A stretch of DNA of 64,000 nucleotides from Acanthornis magna. Its lineage: Eukaryota > Chordata > Aves > Passeriformes > Acanthizidae. This document shows positions 46,001-59,800 of the stretch, piece by piece (position 1 is the first letter of the stretch; the number at the start of each line of letters is the position of its first letter). The position numbers were made by a program, and so were the translations under genes. The notes under the pieces are model-generated. The model was not told where the DNA came from. It did not search any database and saw only the letters and a list, made by a program, of their open reading frames with translations. Where the stretch lies: contig JAWUZG010000970.1 of the NCBI GenBank assembly GCA_036785705.1, positions 186,001 to 250,000 of the forward strand, given 5' to 3'.

Positions 46001-49000
46001 TGTGAAATGCAGGGTGCACAGCAGCTCCGCGTTCTCCGGCACCTCGCTTCGGCTTCTAGCCGCCTAAGACGCACCTTCGCCGGCTAGGCGCTCTTAGCTC
46101 GCAAAGCGCGAGAAAGAAGCGCACGGCTCTCTGCGGTCCGGCACAGATGCGAACAGAAGAGGCTACGTGGAGAATACATTCTCCACGCACGCTACCTTCT
46201 CCGGGCGCTGCAACTGCACGAGTTTTGTAAGTCTAAAGCTGGAGCAAAGTGTTTCTCTCTCTCTCTCGCTCCCTCTCTCTCTGCACATCGTCCCCGTGTG
46301 CGGGTGCTGCCAGAACATCGTAGCAGCGAGAAACATCCTTTGGAGATGAGCCTGCATGCTGCTATGCCTGCCGGTGCAGTTTGGATGTGAAATGCAGGGT
46401 GCACAGCAGCTCCGCGTTCTCCGGCACCTCGCTTCGGCTTCTAGCCGCCTAAGACGCACCTTCGCCGGCTAGGCGCTCTTAGCTCGCAAAGCGCGAGAAA
46501 GAAGCGGACGGCTCTCTGCGGTCCGGCACAGATGCGAACAGAAGAGGCTACGTGGAGAATACATTCTCCACGCACTGTACCTTCTCTGGGAGCTGCAACT
46601 ACACGAGTTTTGTAAGACTAAAGCTGGGGCTAAGTGTTTCTCTCTCGCTCCCTCTCTCTCTGCACATTGGCACGGGTGCCGGTGCTGCCAGAACATCGTA
46701 GCACCGAGAAACATCCTTTGGAGATGAGCCTGCATGCTGCTATGCCTGCCGGTGCAGTTTGGATGTGAAATGAAGGGTGCACAGCAGCTCCGCATTCTCC
46801 GGCACCTCACTTCGGCTTCTAGCCGCCTAAGACGCACCTTCGCCGGCTAGGCGCTCTTAGCTCGCAAAGCGCGAGAAAGAAGCGCACGGCTCTCTGCGGT
46901 CCGGCACAGATGCGAACAGAAGAGGCTACGTGGAGAATACATTCTCCACGCACTCTACCTTCTCCGGGCGCTGCAGCTGCACGAGTTTTGTAAGACTAAA
47001 GCTGGAGCAAAGTGTTTCTCTCTCTCTCTCGCTCCCTCTCTCTCTGCACATCGTCCCCGTGTGCCGGTGCTGCCAGAACATCGTAGCAGCGACAAACATC
47101 CTTTGGAGATGAGCCTGCATGCTGCTATGCCTGCCGGTGCAGTTTGGATGTGAAATGCAGGGTGCACAGCAGCTCCGCGTTCTCCGGCACCTCACTTCGG
47201 CTTCTAGCCGCCTAAGACGCACCTTAGCCGGCTAGGCGCTCTTAGCTCGCAAAGCGCGAGAAAGAAGCGCACGGCTCTCTGCGGTCCGGCACAGATGCGA
47301 ACAGAAGAGGCTACGTGGAGAATACATTCTCCACGCACTCTACCTTCTCCGGGAGCTGCAACTGCACGAGTTTTGTAAGACTAAAGCTGGGGCAAAGTGT
47401 TTCTCTCTCTCTCTCGCTCCCTCTGCACATCGTGCCCGTGTGCCGGTGCTGCCAGAACATCGTAGCAGCGACAAACATCCTTTGGAGATGAGCCTGCATG
47501 CTGCTATGCCTGCCGGTGCAGTTTGGATGTGAAATGCAGGGTGCACAGCAGCTCCGCGTTCTCCGGAACCTCGCTTCGGCTTCTAGCCGCCTAAGACGCA
47601 CCTTCGCCGGCTAGGCGCTCTTAGCTCGCAAAGCGCGAGAAAGAAGCGCACGGCTCTCTGCGGTCCGGCACAGATGCGAACAGAAGAGGCTACGTGGAGA
47701 ATACATTCTCCACGCACGCTACCTTCTCCGGGCGCTGCAGCTGCACGAGTTTTGTAAGACTAAAGCTGGGGCAAAGTGTTTCTCTCTCTCTCTCACTCCC
47801 TCTCTCTCTGCACATTGTCCCCGTGTGCCGGTGCTGCCAGAACATCGTAGCAGCGACAAACATCCTTTGGAGATGAGCCTGCATGCTGCTATGCCTGCCG
47901 GTGCAGTTTGGATGTGAAATGCAGGGTGCACAGCAGCTCCGCGTTCTCCGGCACCTCGCTTCGGCTTCTAGCCGCCTAAGACGCACCTTCGCCGGCTAGG
48001 CGCTCTTAGCTCGCAAAGCGCGAGAAAGAAGTGGACGGCTCTCTGCGGTCCGGCACAGATGCGAACAGAAGAGGCTACGTGGAGAATACATTCTCCACGC
48101 ACGCTACCTTCTCCGGGCGCTGCAACTGCACGAGTTTTGTAAGTCTAAAGCTGGAGCAAAGTGTTTCTCTCTCTCTCTCGCTCCCTCTCTCTCTGCACAT
48201 TGCCCCGTGTGCCGGTGCTGCCAGAACATCGTAGCAGCGACAAACATCCTTTGGAGATGAGCCTGCATGCTGCTATGCGTGCCGGTGCAGTTTGGATGTG
48301 AAATGCAGGGTGCACAGCAGCTCCGCATTCTCTGGCACCTCGCTTCGGCTTCTAGCCGCCTAAGACGCACCTTCGCCGGCTAGGCGCTCTTAGCTCGCAA
48401 AGGGCCAGAAAGAAGCGGACGGCTCTCTGCGGTCCGGCACAGATGCGAACAGAAGAGGCTACGTGGAGAATGCATTCTCCACGCACTCTACCTTCTCCGG
48501 GAGCTGAACTTGCACGAGTTTTGTAAGTCTAAAGCTGGAGCAAAGTGTTTCTCTCTCTCTCTCGCTCCCTCTCTCTCTGCACATCGTCCCCGTGTGCCGG
48601 TGCTGCCAGAACATCGTAGCAGCGACAAACATCCTTTGGAGATGAGCCTGCATGCTGCTATGCCTGCCGGTGCAGTTTGGATGTGAAATGCAGGGTGCAC
48701 AGCAGCTCCGCGTTCTCCGGCACCTCACTTCGGCTTCTAGCCGCCTAAGACGCACCTTCGCCGGCTAGGCGCTCTTAGCTCGCAAAGCGCGAGAAAGAAG
48801 CGCACGGCTCTCTGCGGTCCGGCACAGATGCGAACAGAAGAGGCTACGTGGAGAATACATTCTCCACGCACTCTACCTTCTCCGGGAGCTGCAACTGCAC
48901 GAGTTTTGTAAGACTAAAGCTGGGGCAAAGTGTTTCTCTCTCTCTCTCGCTCCCTCTGCACATCGTGCCCGTGTGCCGGTGCTGCCAGAACATCGTAGCA

Positions 49001-49211
49001 GCGACAAACATCCTTTGGAGATGAGCCTGCATGCTGCTATGCCTGCCGGTGCAGTTTGGATGTGAAATGCAGGGTGCACAGCAGCTCCGCGTTCTCCGGC
49101 ACCTCGCTTCGGCTTCTAGCCGCCTAAGACGCACCTTCGCCGGCTAGGCGCTCTTAGCTCGCAAAGCGCGAGAAAGAAGCGCACGGCTCTCTGCGGTCCA
49201 GCACAGATGCG
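43077..49211 (+). repeat. Zone C HOR copy 2, 16 monomers, 6,135 bases
   Basis: Units start at 43077, 43464, 43849, 44234, 44613, 44998, 45383, 45767, 46152, 46537, 46915, 47300, 47679, 48064, 48448 and 48833. The first ten correspond one to one with copy 1, including the ACATGG dyad and the CACTGTACC marker. Private changes include CAGAAACTGC at 45383 and TCTCCCGGAGC at 45767. The right third differs from copy 1: units 48448 and 48833 are L and 379 types, where copy 1 has four units. Confidence 0.9.
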
Positions 49212-52200
49212 AACAGAAGAGGCTACGTGGAGAATACATTCTCCACGCACGCTACCTTCTCCGGGCGCTGCAACTGCACGAGTTTTGTAAGTCTAAAGCT
49301 GGATCAAAGTGTTTCTCTCTCTCTCTCGCTCCCTCTCTCTCTGCACATTGTCCCCGTGTCCCGGTGCTGCCAGAACATCGTAGCAGCGACAAACATCCTT
49401 TGGAGATGAGCCTGCATGCTGCTATGCCTGCCGGTGCAGTTTGGATGTGAAATGCAGGGTGCACAGCAGCTCCGCGTTCTCCGGAACCTCGCTTCGGCTT
49501 CTAGCCGCCTAAGACGCACCTTCGCCGGCTAGGCGCTCTTAGCTCGCAAAGCGCGAGAAAGAAGCGCACGGCTCTCTGCGGTCCGGCACAGATGCGAACA
49601 GAAGAGGCTACGTGGAGAATACATTCTCCACGCACACTACCTTCTCCGGGAGCTGAACTTGCACGAGTTTTGTAAGACTAAAGCTGGAGCAAAGTGTTTC
49701 TCTCTCTCTCTCGCTCCCTCTCTCTCTGCACATTGTCCCCGTGTGCCGGTGCTGCCAGAACATCGTAGCAGCGACAAACATCCTTTGGAGATGAGCCTGC
49801 ATGCTGCTATGCCTGCCGGTGCAGTTTGGATGTGAAATGCAGGGTGCACAGCAGCTCCGCGTTCTCCGGCACCTCACTTCGGCTTCTAGCCGCCTAAGAC
49901 GCACCTTCGCCGGCTAGGCGCTCTTAGCTCGCAAAGCGCGAGAAAGAAGCGCACGGCTCTCTGCGGTCCGGCACAGATGCGAACAGAAGAGGCTACGTGG
50001 AGAATACATTCTCCACGCACGCTACCTTCTCCGGGCGCTGCAGCTGCACGAGTTTTGTAAGACTAAAGCTGGGGCAAAGTGTTTCTCTCTCTCTCTCACT
50101 CCCTCTCTCTCTGCACATTGTCCCCGTTTGCCGGTGCTGCCAGAACATCGTAGCAGCGACAAACATCCTTTGGAGATGAGCCTGCATGCTGCTATGCGTG
50201 CCGGTGCAGTTTGGATGTGAAATGCAGGGTGCACAGCAGCTCCGCGTTCTCCGGCACCTCACTTCGGCTTCTAGCCGCCTAAGACGCACCTTAGCCGGCT
50301 AGGCGCTCTTAGCTCGCAAAGCGCGAGAAAGAAGCGCACGGCTCTCTGCGGTCCGGCACAGATGCGAACAGAAGAGGCTACGTGGAGAATACATTCTCCA
50401 CGCACTCTACCTTCTCCGGGAGCTGCAACTGCACGAGTTTTGTAAGACTAAAGCTGGGGCAAAGTGTTTCTCTCTCTCTCTCGCTCCCTCTGCACATCGT
50501 GCCCGTGTGCCGGTGCTGCCAGAACATCGTAGCAGCGACAAACATCCTTTGGAGATGAGCCTGCATGCTGCTATGCCTGCCGGTGCAGTTTGGATGTGAA
50601 ATGCAGGGTGCACAGCAGCTCCGCATTCTCCGGCACCTCACTTCGGCTTCTAGCCGCCTAAGACGCACCTTCGCCGACTAGGCGCTCTTAGATCGCAAAG
50701 CGCGAGAAAGAAGCGGACGGCTCTCTGCGGTCCGGCACAGATGCGAAGAGAAGAGGCTACGTGGAGAATACATTCTCCACGCACGCTACCTTCTCCGGGC
50801 GTTGCAGCTGCACGAGTTTTGTAAGACTAAAGCTGGAGCAAAGTGTTTCTCTCTCTCTCTCGCTCCCTCTCTCTCTGCACATCGTCCCCGTGTGCCGGTG
50901 CTGCCAGAACATCGTAGCAGCGACAAACATCCTTTGGAGATGAGCCTGCATGCTGCTATGCCTGCCGGTGCAGTTTGGATGTGAAATGCAGGGTGCACAG
51001 CAGCTCCGCGTTCTCCGGCACCTCACTTCGGCTTCTAGCCGCCTAAGACGCACCTTCGCCGACTAGGCGCTCTTAGATCGCAAAGCGCCAGAAAGAAGCG
51101 GACGGCTCTCTGCGGTCCGGCACAGATGCGAAGAGAAGAGGCTACGTGGAGAATACATTCTCCACGCACGCTACCTTCTCCGGGCGTTGCAGCTGCACGA
51201 GTTTTGTAAGACTAAAGCTGGAGCAAAGTGTTTCTCTCTCTCTCTCACTCCCTCTCTCTCTGCACATTGTCCCCGTTTGCCGGTGCTGCCAGAACATCGT
51301 AGCAGCGACAAACATCCTTTGGAGATGAGCCTGCATGCTGCTATGCCTGCCGGTGCAGTTTGGATGTGAAATGCAGGGTGCACAGCAGCTCCGCGTTCTC
51401 CGGCACCTCGCTTCGGCTTCTAGCCGCCTAAGACGCACCTTCGCCGGCTAGGCGCTCTTAGCTCGCAAAGCGCGAGAAAGAAGCGGACGGCTCTCTGCGG
51501 TCTGGCACAGATGCGAACAGAAGAGGCTACGTGGAGAATACATTCTCCACGCACGCTACCTTCTCCGGGCGCAGCAACTGCACGAGTTTTGTAAGTCTAA
51601 AGCTGGATCAAAGTGTTTCTCTCTCTCTCTCGCTCCCTCTCTCTCTGCACATTGCCCCGTGTCCCGGTGCTGCCAGAACATCGTAGCAGCGACAAACATC
51701 CTTTGGAGATGAGCCTGCATGCTGCTATGCCTGCCGGTGCAGTTTGGATGTGAAATGCAGGGTGCACAGCAGCTCCGCGTTCTCCGGCACCTCGCTTCGG
51801 CTTCTAGCCGCCTAAGACGCACCTTCGCCGGCTAGGCGCTCTTAGCTCGCAAAGCGCCAGAAAGAAGCGCACGGCTCTCTGCGGTCGGGCACAGATGCGA
51901 ACAGAAGAGGCTACGTGGAGAATGCATTCTCCACGCACTCTACCTTCTCCGGGAGCTGAACTTGCAAGAGTTTTGTAAGTCTAAAGCTGGAGCAAAGTGT
52001 TTCTCTCTCTCTCTCGCTCCCTCTCTCTCTGCACATCGTCCCCGTGTGCGGGTGCTGCCAGAACATCGTAGCAGCGAGAAACATCCTTTGGAGATGAGCC
52101 TGCATGCTGCTATGCGTGCCGGTGCAGTTTGGATGTGAAATGCAGGGTGCACAGCAGCTCCGCGTTCTCCGGCACCTCGCTTCGGCTTCTAGCCGCCTAA

Positions 52201-55200
52201 GACGCACCTTCGCCGGCTAGGCGCTCTTAGCTCGCAAAGCGCGAGAAAGAAGCGGACGGCTCTCTGCGGTCCGGCACAGATGCGAACAGAAGAGGCTACG
52301 TGGAGAATACATTCTCCACGCACTCTACCTTCTCTGGGAGCTGCAACTACACGAGTTTTGTAAGACTAAAGCTGGGGCTAAGTGTTTCTCTCTCGCTCCC
52401 TCTCTCTCTGCACATTGGCACGGGTGCCGGTGCTGCCAGAACATCGTAGCACCGAGAAACATCCTTTGGAGATGAGCCTGCATGCTGCTATGCCTGCCGG
52501 TGCAGTTTGGATGTGAAATGAAGGGTGCACAGCAGCTCCGCATTCTCCGGCACCTCACTTCGGCTTCTAGCCGCCTAAGACGCACCTTCGCCGGCTAGGC
52601 GCTCTTAGCTCGCAAAGCGCGAGAAAGAAGCGCACGGCTCTCTGCGGTCCGGCACAGATGCGAACAGAAGAGGCTACGTGGAGAATACATTCTCCACGCA
52701 CTCTACCTTCTCCGGGCGCTGCAGCTGCACGAGTTTTGTAAGACTAAAGCTGGAGCAAAGTGTTTCTCTCTCTCTCTCGCTCCCTCTCTCTCTGCACATC
52801 GTCCCCATGTGCGGGTGCTGCCAGAACATCGTAGCACCGAGAAACATCCTTTGGAGATGAGCCTGCATGCTGCTATGCCTGCCGGTGCAGTTTGGATGTG
52901 AAATGCAGGGTGCACAGCAGCTCCGCGTTCTCCGGCACCTCACTTCGGCTTCTAGCCGCCTAAGACGCACCTTCGCCGGCTAGGCGCTCTTAGCTCGCAA
53001 AGCGCGAGAAAGAAGCGCACGGCTCTCTGCGGTCCGGCACAGATGCGAACAGAAGAGGCTACGTGGAGAATACATTCTCCACGCACTCTACCTTCTCCGG
53101 GAGCTGCAACTGCACGAGTTTTGTAAGACTAAAGCTGGGGCAAAGTGTTTCTCTCTCTCTCTCGCTCCCTCTGCACATCGTGCCCGTGTGCCGGTGCTGC
53201 CAGAACATCGTAGCAGCGACAAACATCCTTTGGAGATGAGCCTGCATGCTGCTATGCGTGCCGGTGCAGTTTGGATGTGAAATGCAGGGTGCACAGCAGC
53301 TCCGCGTTCTCCGGAACCTCGCTTCGGCTTCTAGCCGCCTAAGACGCACCTTCGCCGGCTAGGCGCTCTTAGCTCGCAAAGCGCGAGAAAGAAGCGCACG
53401 GCTCTCTGCGGTCCGGCACAGATGCGAACAGAAGAGGCTACGTGGAGAATACATTCTCCACGCACGCTACCTTCTCCGGGCGCTGCAGCTGCACGAGTTT
53501 TGTAAGACGAAAGCTGGAGCAAAGTGTTTCTCTCTCTCTCTCGCTCCCTCTCTCTCTGCACATCGTCCCCATGTGCCGGTGCTGCCAGGACATCGTAGCA
53601 GCGACAAACATCCTTTGGAGATGAGCCTGCATGCTGCTATGCCTGCCGGTGCAGTTTGGATGTGAAATGCAGGGTGCACAGCAGCTCCGCGTTCTCCGGC
53701 ACCTCACTTCGGCTTCTAGCCGCCTAAGACGCACCTTCGCCGGCTAGGCGCTCTTAGCTCGCAAAGCGCGAGAAAGAAGCGCACGGCTCTCTGCGGTCCG
53801 GCACAGATGCGAACAGAAGAGGCTACGTGGAGAATACATTCTCCACGCACGCTACCTTCTCCGGGCGCTGCAGCTGCACGAGTTTTGTAAGACTAAAGCT
53901 GGGGCAAAGTGTTTCTCTCTCTCTCTCACTCCCTCTCTCTCTGCACATTGTCCCCGTTTGCCGGTGCTGCCAGAACATCGTAGCAGCGACAAACATCCTT
54001 TGGAGATGAGCCTGCATGCTGCTATGCGTGCCGGTGCAGTTTGGATGTGAAATGCAGGGTGCACAGCAGCTCCGCGCTCTCCGGCACCTCGCTTCGGCTT
54101 CTAGCCGCCTAAGACGCACCTTCGCCGACTAGGCGCTCTTAGCTCGCAAAGCGCGAGAAAGAAGCGCACGGCTCTCTGCGGTCCGGCACAGATGCGAACA
54201 GAAGAGGCTACGTGGAGAATACATTCTCCACGCACGCTACCTTCTCCGGGCGCTGCAACTGCACGAGTTTTGTAAGTCTAAAGCTGGATCAAAGTGTTTC
54301 TCTCTCTCTCTCGCTCCCTCTCTCTCTGCACATTGCCCCGTGTCCCGTTGCTGCCAGAACATCGTAGCAGCGACAAACATCCTTTGGAGATGAGCCTGCA
54401 TGCTGCTATGCCTGCCGGTGCAGTTTGGATGTGAAATGCAGGGTGCACAGCAGCTCCGCGTTCTCCGGCACCTCGCTTCGGCTTCTAGCCGCCTAAGACG
54501 CACCTTCGCCGGCTAGGCGCTCTTAGCTCGCAAAGCGCGAGAAAGAAGCGCACGGCTCTCTGCGGTCCGGCACAGATGCGAAGAGAAGAGGCTACGTGGA
54601 GAATGCATTCTCCACGCACTCTACCTTCTCCGGGAGCTGAACTTGCACGAGTTTTGTAAGTCTAAAGCTGGAGCAAAGTGTTTCTCTCTCTCTCTCGCTC
54701 CCTCTCTCTCTGCACATTGTCCCCGTGTCCCGGTGCTGCCAGAACATCGTAGCAGCGACAAACATCCTTTGGAGATGAGCCTGCATGCTGCTATGCCTGC
54801 CGGTGCAGTTTGGATGTGAAATGCAGGGTGCACAGCAGCTCCGCATTCTCTGGCACCTCGCTTCGGCTTCTAGCCGCCTAAGACGCACCTTCGCCGGCTA
54901 GGCGCTCTTAGCTCGCAAAGCGCCAGAAAGAAGCGGACGGCTCTCTGCGGTCCGGCACAGATGCGAACAGAAGAGGCTACGTGGAGAATGCATTCTCCAC
55001 GCACTCTACCTTCTCCGGGAGCTGAACTTGCACGAGTTTTGTAAGTCTAAAGCTGGAGCAAAGTGTTTCTCTCTCTCTCTCGCTCCCTCTCTCTCTGCAC
55101 ATCGTCCCCGTGTGCCGGTGCTGCCAGAACATCGTAGCAGCGACAAACATCCTTTGGAGATGAGCCTGCATGCTGCTATGCCTGCCGGTGCAGTTTGGAT

Positions 55201-55735
55201 GTGAAATGCAGGGTGCACAGCAGCTCCGCGTTCTCCGGCACCTCACTTCGGCTTCTAGCCGCCTAAGACGCACCTTCGCCGGCTAGGCGCTCTTAGCTCG
55301 CAAAGGGCCAGAAAGAAGCGGACGGCTCTCTGCGGTCCGGCACAGATGCGAACAGAAGAGGCTACGTGGAGAATGCATTCTCCACGCACTCTACCTTCTC
55401 CGGGAGCTGAACTTGCACGAGTTTTGTAAGTCTAAAGCTGGAGCAAAGTGTTTCTCTCTCTCTCTCGCTCCCTCTCTCTCTGCACATCGTCCCCGTGTGC
55501 CGGTGCTGCCAGAACATCGTAGCAGCGACAAACATCCTTTGGAGATGAGCCTGCATGCTGCTATGCCTGCCGGTGCAGTTTGGATGTGAAATGCAGGGTG
55601 CACAGCAGCTCCGCGTTCTCCGGCACCTCACTTCGGCTTCTAGCCGCCTAAGACGCACCTTCGCCGGCTAGGCGCTCTTAGCTCGCAAAGCGCGAGAAAG
55701 AAGCGCACGGCTCGCTGCGGTCCGGCACAGATGCG
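49212..55735 (+). repeat. Zone C HOR copy 3, 17 monomers
   Basis: Units start at 49212, 49597, 49982, 50367, 50746, 51131, 51516, 51900, 52285, 52663, 53048, 53427, 53812, 54197, 54581, 54966 and 55351. Units 49597-51900 match copy 2 at 6,133 bases. From 52285 the offset is 5,748, so one monomer is lost between them, at the hybrid 51900. The right end holds three consecutive L units (54581, 54966, 55351), a local triplication. The last unit ends with the private GGCTCGCTGC. Confidence 0.88.
51900..52284 (+). repeat. Mosaic monomer L / GTGCGGGTG-type
   Basis: The left part is L (AATGCATTC, GAACTTGCAAGAG, as in 45767). From the CT tract it is the type at 46152 (GTGCGGGTGCTG, CAGCGAGAAAC). A GCGTGCC of L type then appears as an island before the right end returns to the 46152 type (GCGGACGG). 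This suggests crossing-over plus a short gene-conversion patch. Confidence 0.75.
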
Positions 55736-56884
55736 AACAGAAGAGGCTACGTGGAGAATACATTCTCCACGCACGCTACCTTCTCCGGGAGCTGCAACTG
55801 CACGAGTTTTGTAAGACTAAAGCTGGGGCAAAGTGTTTCTCTCTCTCTCTCACTCCCTCTCTCTCTGCACATTGTCCCCGTTTGCCGGTGCTGCCAGAAC
55901 ATCGTAGCAGCGACAAACATCCTTTGGAGATGAGCCTGCATGCTGCTATGCGTGCCGGTGCAGTTTGGATGTGAAATGCAGGGTGCACAGCAGCTCCGTG
56001 CTCTCCGGCACCTCGCTTCGGCTTCTAGCCGCCTAAGACGCACCTTCGCCGGCTAGGCGCTCTTAGCTCGCAAAGCGCGAGAAAGAAGCGCACGGCTCTC
56101 TGCGGTCCGGCACAGATGCGAACAGAAGAGGCTACGTGGAGAATACATTCTCCACGCACTCTACCTTCTCCGGGAGCTGCAACTGCACGAGTTTTGTAAG
56201 ACTAAAGCTGGGGCAAAGTGTTTCTCTCTCTCTCTCGCTCCCTCTGCACATCGTGCCCGTGTGCCGGTGCTGCCAGAACATCGTAGCAGCGACAAACATC
56301 CTTTGGAGATGAGCCTGCATGCTGCTATGCCTGCCGGTGCAGTTTGGATGTGAAATGCAGGGTGCACAGCAGCTCCGCGTTCTCCGGCACCTCACTTCGG
56401 CTTCTAGCCGCCTAAGACGCACCTTCGCCGACTAGGCGCTCTTAGATCGCAAAGCGCGAGAAAGAAGCGGACGGCTCTCTGCGGTCCGGCACAGATGCGA
56501 AGAGAAGAGGCTACGTGGAGAATACATTCTCCACGCACGCTACCTTCTCCGGGCGTTGCAGCTGCACGAGTTTTGTAAGACTAAAGCTGGAGCAAAGTGT
56601 TTCTCTCTCTCTCTCGCTCCCTCTCTCTCTGCACATCGTCCCCGTGTGCCGGTGCTGCCAGAACATCGTAGCAGCGACAAACATCCTTTGGAGATGAGCC
56701 TGCATGCTGCTATGCCTGCCGGTGCAGTTTGGATGTGAAATGCAGGGTGCACAGCAGCTCCGCGTTCTCCGGCACCTCACTTCGGCTTCTAGCCGCCTAA
56801 GACGCACCTTCGCCGGCTAGGCGCTCTTAGATCGCAAAGCGCCAGAAAGAAGCGGACGGCTCTCTGCGGTCCGGCACAGATGCG

Positions 56885-59800
56885 AAGAGAAGAGGCTACG
56901 TGGAGAATACATTCTCCACGCACGCTACCTTCTCCGGGCGTTGCAGCTGCACGAGTTTTGTAAGACTAAAGCTGGAGCAAAGTGTTTCTCTCTCTCTCTC
57001 ACTCCCTCTCTCTCTGCACATTGTCCCCGTTTGCCGGTGCTGCCAGAACATCGTAGCAGCGACAAACATCCTTTGGAGATGAGCCTGCATGCTGCTATGC
57101 CTGCCGGTGCAGTTTGGATGTGAAATGCAGGGTGCACAGCAGCTCCGCGTTCTCCGGCACCTCGCTTCGGCTTCTAGCCGCCTAAGACGCACCTTCGCCG
57201 GCTAGGCGCTCTTAGCTCGCAAAGCGCGAGAAAGAAGCGGACGGCTCTCTGCGGTCCGGCACAGATGCGAACAGAAGAGGCTACGTGGAGAATACATTCT
57301 CCACGCACGCTACCTTCTCCGGGCGCAGCAACTGCACGAGTTTTGTAAGTCTAAAGCTGGATCAAAGTGTTTCTCTCTCTCTCTCGCTCCCTCTCTCTCT
57401 GCACATTGCCCCGTGTCCCGGTGCTGCCAGAACATCGTAGCAGCGACAAACATCCTTTGGAGATGAGCCTGCATGCTGCTATGCCTGCCGGTGCAGTTTG
57501 GATGTGAAATGCAGGGTGCACAGCAGCTCCGCGTTCTCCGGCACCTCGCTTCGGCTTCTAGCCGCCTAAGACGCACCTTCGCCGGCTAGGCGCTCTTAGC
57601 TCGCAAAGCGCCAGAAAGAAGCGGACGGCTCTCTGCGGTCGGGCACAGATGCGAACAGAAGAGGCTACGTGGAGAATACATTCTCCACGCACGCTACCTT
57701 CTCCGGGCGCTGCAACTGCACGAGTTTTGTAAGTCTAAAGCTGGAGCAAAGTGTTTCTCTCTCTCTCTCGCTCCCTCTCTCTCTGCACATCGTCCCCGTG
57801 TGCGGGTGCTGCCAGAACATCGTAGCAGCGAGAAACATCCTTTGGAGATGAGCCTGCATGCTGCTATGCCTGCCGGTGCAGTTTGGATGTGAAATGCAGG
57901 GTGCACAGCAGCTCCGCGTTCTCCGGCACCTCGCTTCGGCTTCTAGCCGCCTAAGACGCACCTTCGCCGGCTAGGCGCTCTTAGCTCGCAAAGCGCGAGA
58001 AAGAAGCGGACGGCTCTCTGCGGTCCGGCACAGATGCGAACAGAAGAGGCTACGTGGAGAATACATTCTCCACGCACTCTACCTTCTCTGGGAGCTGCAA
58101 CTACACGAGTTTTGTAAGACTAAAGCTGGGGCTAAGTGTTTCTCTCTCGCTCCCTCTCTCTCTGCACATTGGCACGGGTGCCGGTGCTGCCAGAACATCG
58201 TAGCACCGAGAAACATCCTTTGGAGATGAGCCTGCATGCTGCTATGCCTGCCGGTGCAGTTTGGATGTGAAATGAAGGGTGCACAGCAGCTCCGCATTCT
58301 CCGGCACCTCACTTCGGCTTCTAGCCGCCTAAGACGCACCTTCGCCGGCTAGGCGCTCTTAGCTCGCAAAGCGCGAGAAAGAAGCGGACGGCTCTCTGCG
58401 GTCCGGTACAGATGCGAACAGAAGAGGCTACGTGGAGAATACATTCTCCACGCACTCTACCTTCTCCGGGCGCTGCAGCTGCACGAGTTTTGTAAGACTA
58501 AAGCTGGAGCAAAGTGTTTCTCTCTCTCTCTCGCTCCCTCTCTCTCTGCACATCGTCCCCGTGTGCCGGTGCTGCCAGAACATCGTAGCAGCGACAAACA
58601 TCCTTTGGAGATGAGCCTGCATGCTGCTATGCCTGCCGGTGCAGTTTGGATGTGAAATGCAGGGTGCACAGCAGCTCCGCGTTCTCCGGCACCTCACTTC
58701 GGCTTCTAGCCGCCTAAGACGCACCTTCGCCGGCTAGGCGCTCTTAGATCGCAAAGCGCCAGAAAGAAGCGGACGGCTCTCTGCGGTCCGGCACAGATGC
58801 GAACAGAAGAGGCTACGTGGAGAATACATTCTCCACGCACGCTACCTTCTCCGGGCGTTGCAGCTGCACGAGTTTTGTAAGACTAAAGCTGGAGCAAAGT
58901 GTTTCTCTCTCTCTCTCACTCCCTCTCTCTCTGCACATTGTCCCCGTTTGCCGGTGCTGCCAGAACATCGTAGCAGCGACAAACATCCTTTGGAGATGAG
59001 CCTGCATGCTGCTATGCCTGCCGGTGCAGTTTGGATGTGAAATGCAGGGTGCACAGCAGCTCCGCGTTCTCCGGCACCTCGCTTCGGCTTCTAGCCGCCT
59101 AAGACGCACCTTCGCCGGCTAGGCGCTCTTAGCTCGCAAAGCGCGAGAAAGAAGCGGACGGCTCTCTGCGGTCCGGCACAGATGCGAACAGAAGAGGCTA
59201 CGTGGAGAATACATTCTCCACGCACGCTACCTTCTCCGGGCGCAGCAACTGCACGAGTTTTGTAAGTCTAAAGCTGGATCAAAGTGTTTCTCTCTCTCTC
59301 TCGCTCCCTCTCTCTCTGCACATTGCCCCGTGTCCCGGTGCTGCCAGAACATCGTAGCAGCGACAAACATCCTTTGGAGATGAGCCTGCATGCTGCTATG
59401 CCTGCCGGTGCAGTTTGGATGTGAAATGCAGGGTGCACAGCAGCTCCGCGTTCTCCGGCACCTCGCTTCGGCTTCTAGCCGCCTAAGACGCACCTTCGCC
59501 GGCTAGGCGCTCTTAGCTCGCAAAGCGCCAGAAAGAAGCGGACGGCTCTCTGCGGTCGGGCACAGATGCGAACAGAAGAGGCTACGTGGAGAATACATTC
59601 TCCACGCACGCTACCTTCTCCGGGCGCTGCAACTGCACGAGTTTTGTAAGTCTAAAGCTGGAGCAAAGTGTTTCTCTCTCTCTCTCGCTCCCTCTCTCTC
59701 TGCACATCGTCCCCGTGTGCGGGTGCTGCCAGAACATCGTAGCAGCGAGAAACATCCTTTGGAGATGAGCCTGCATGCTGCTATGCCTGCCGGTGCAGTT

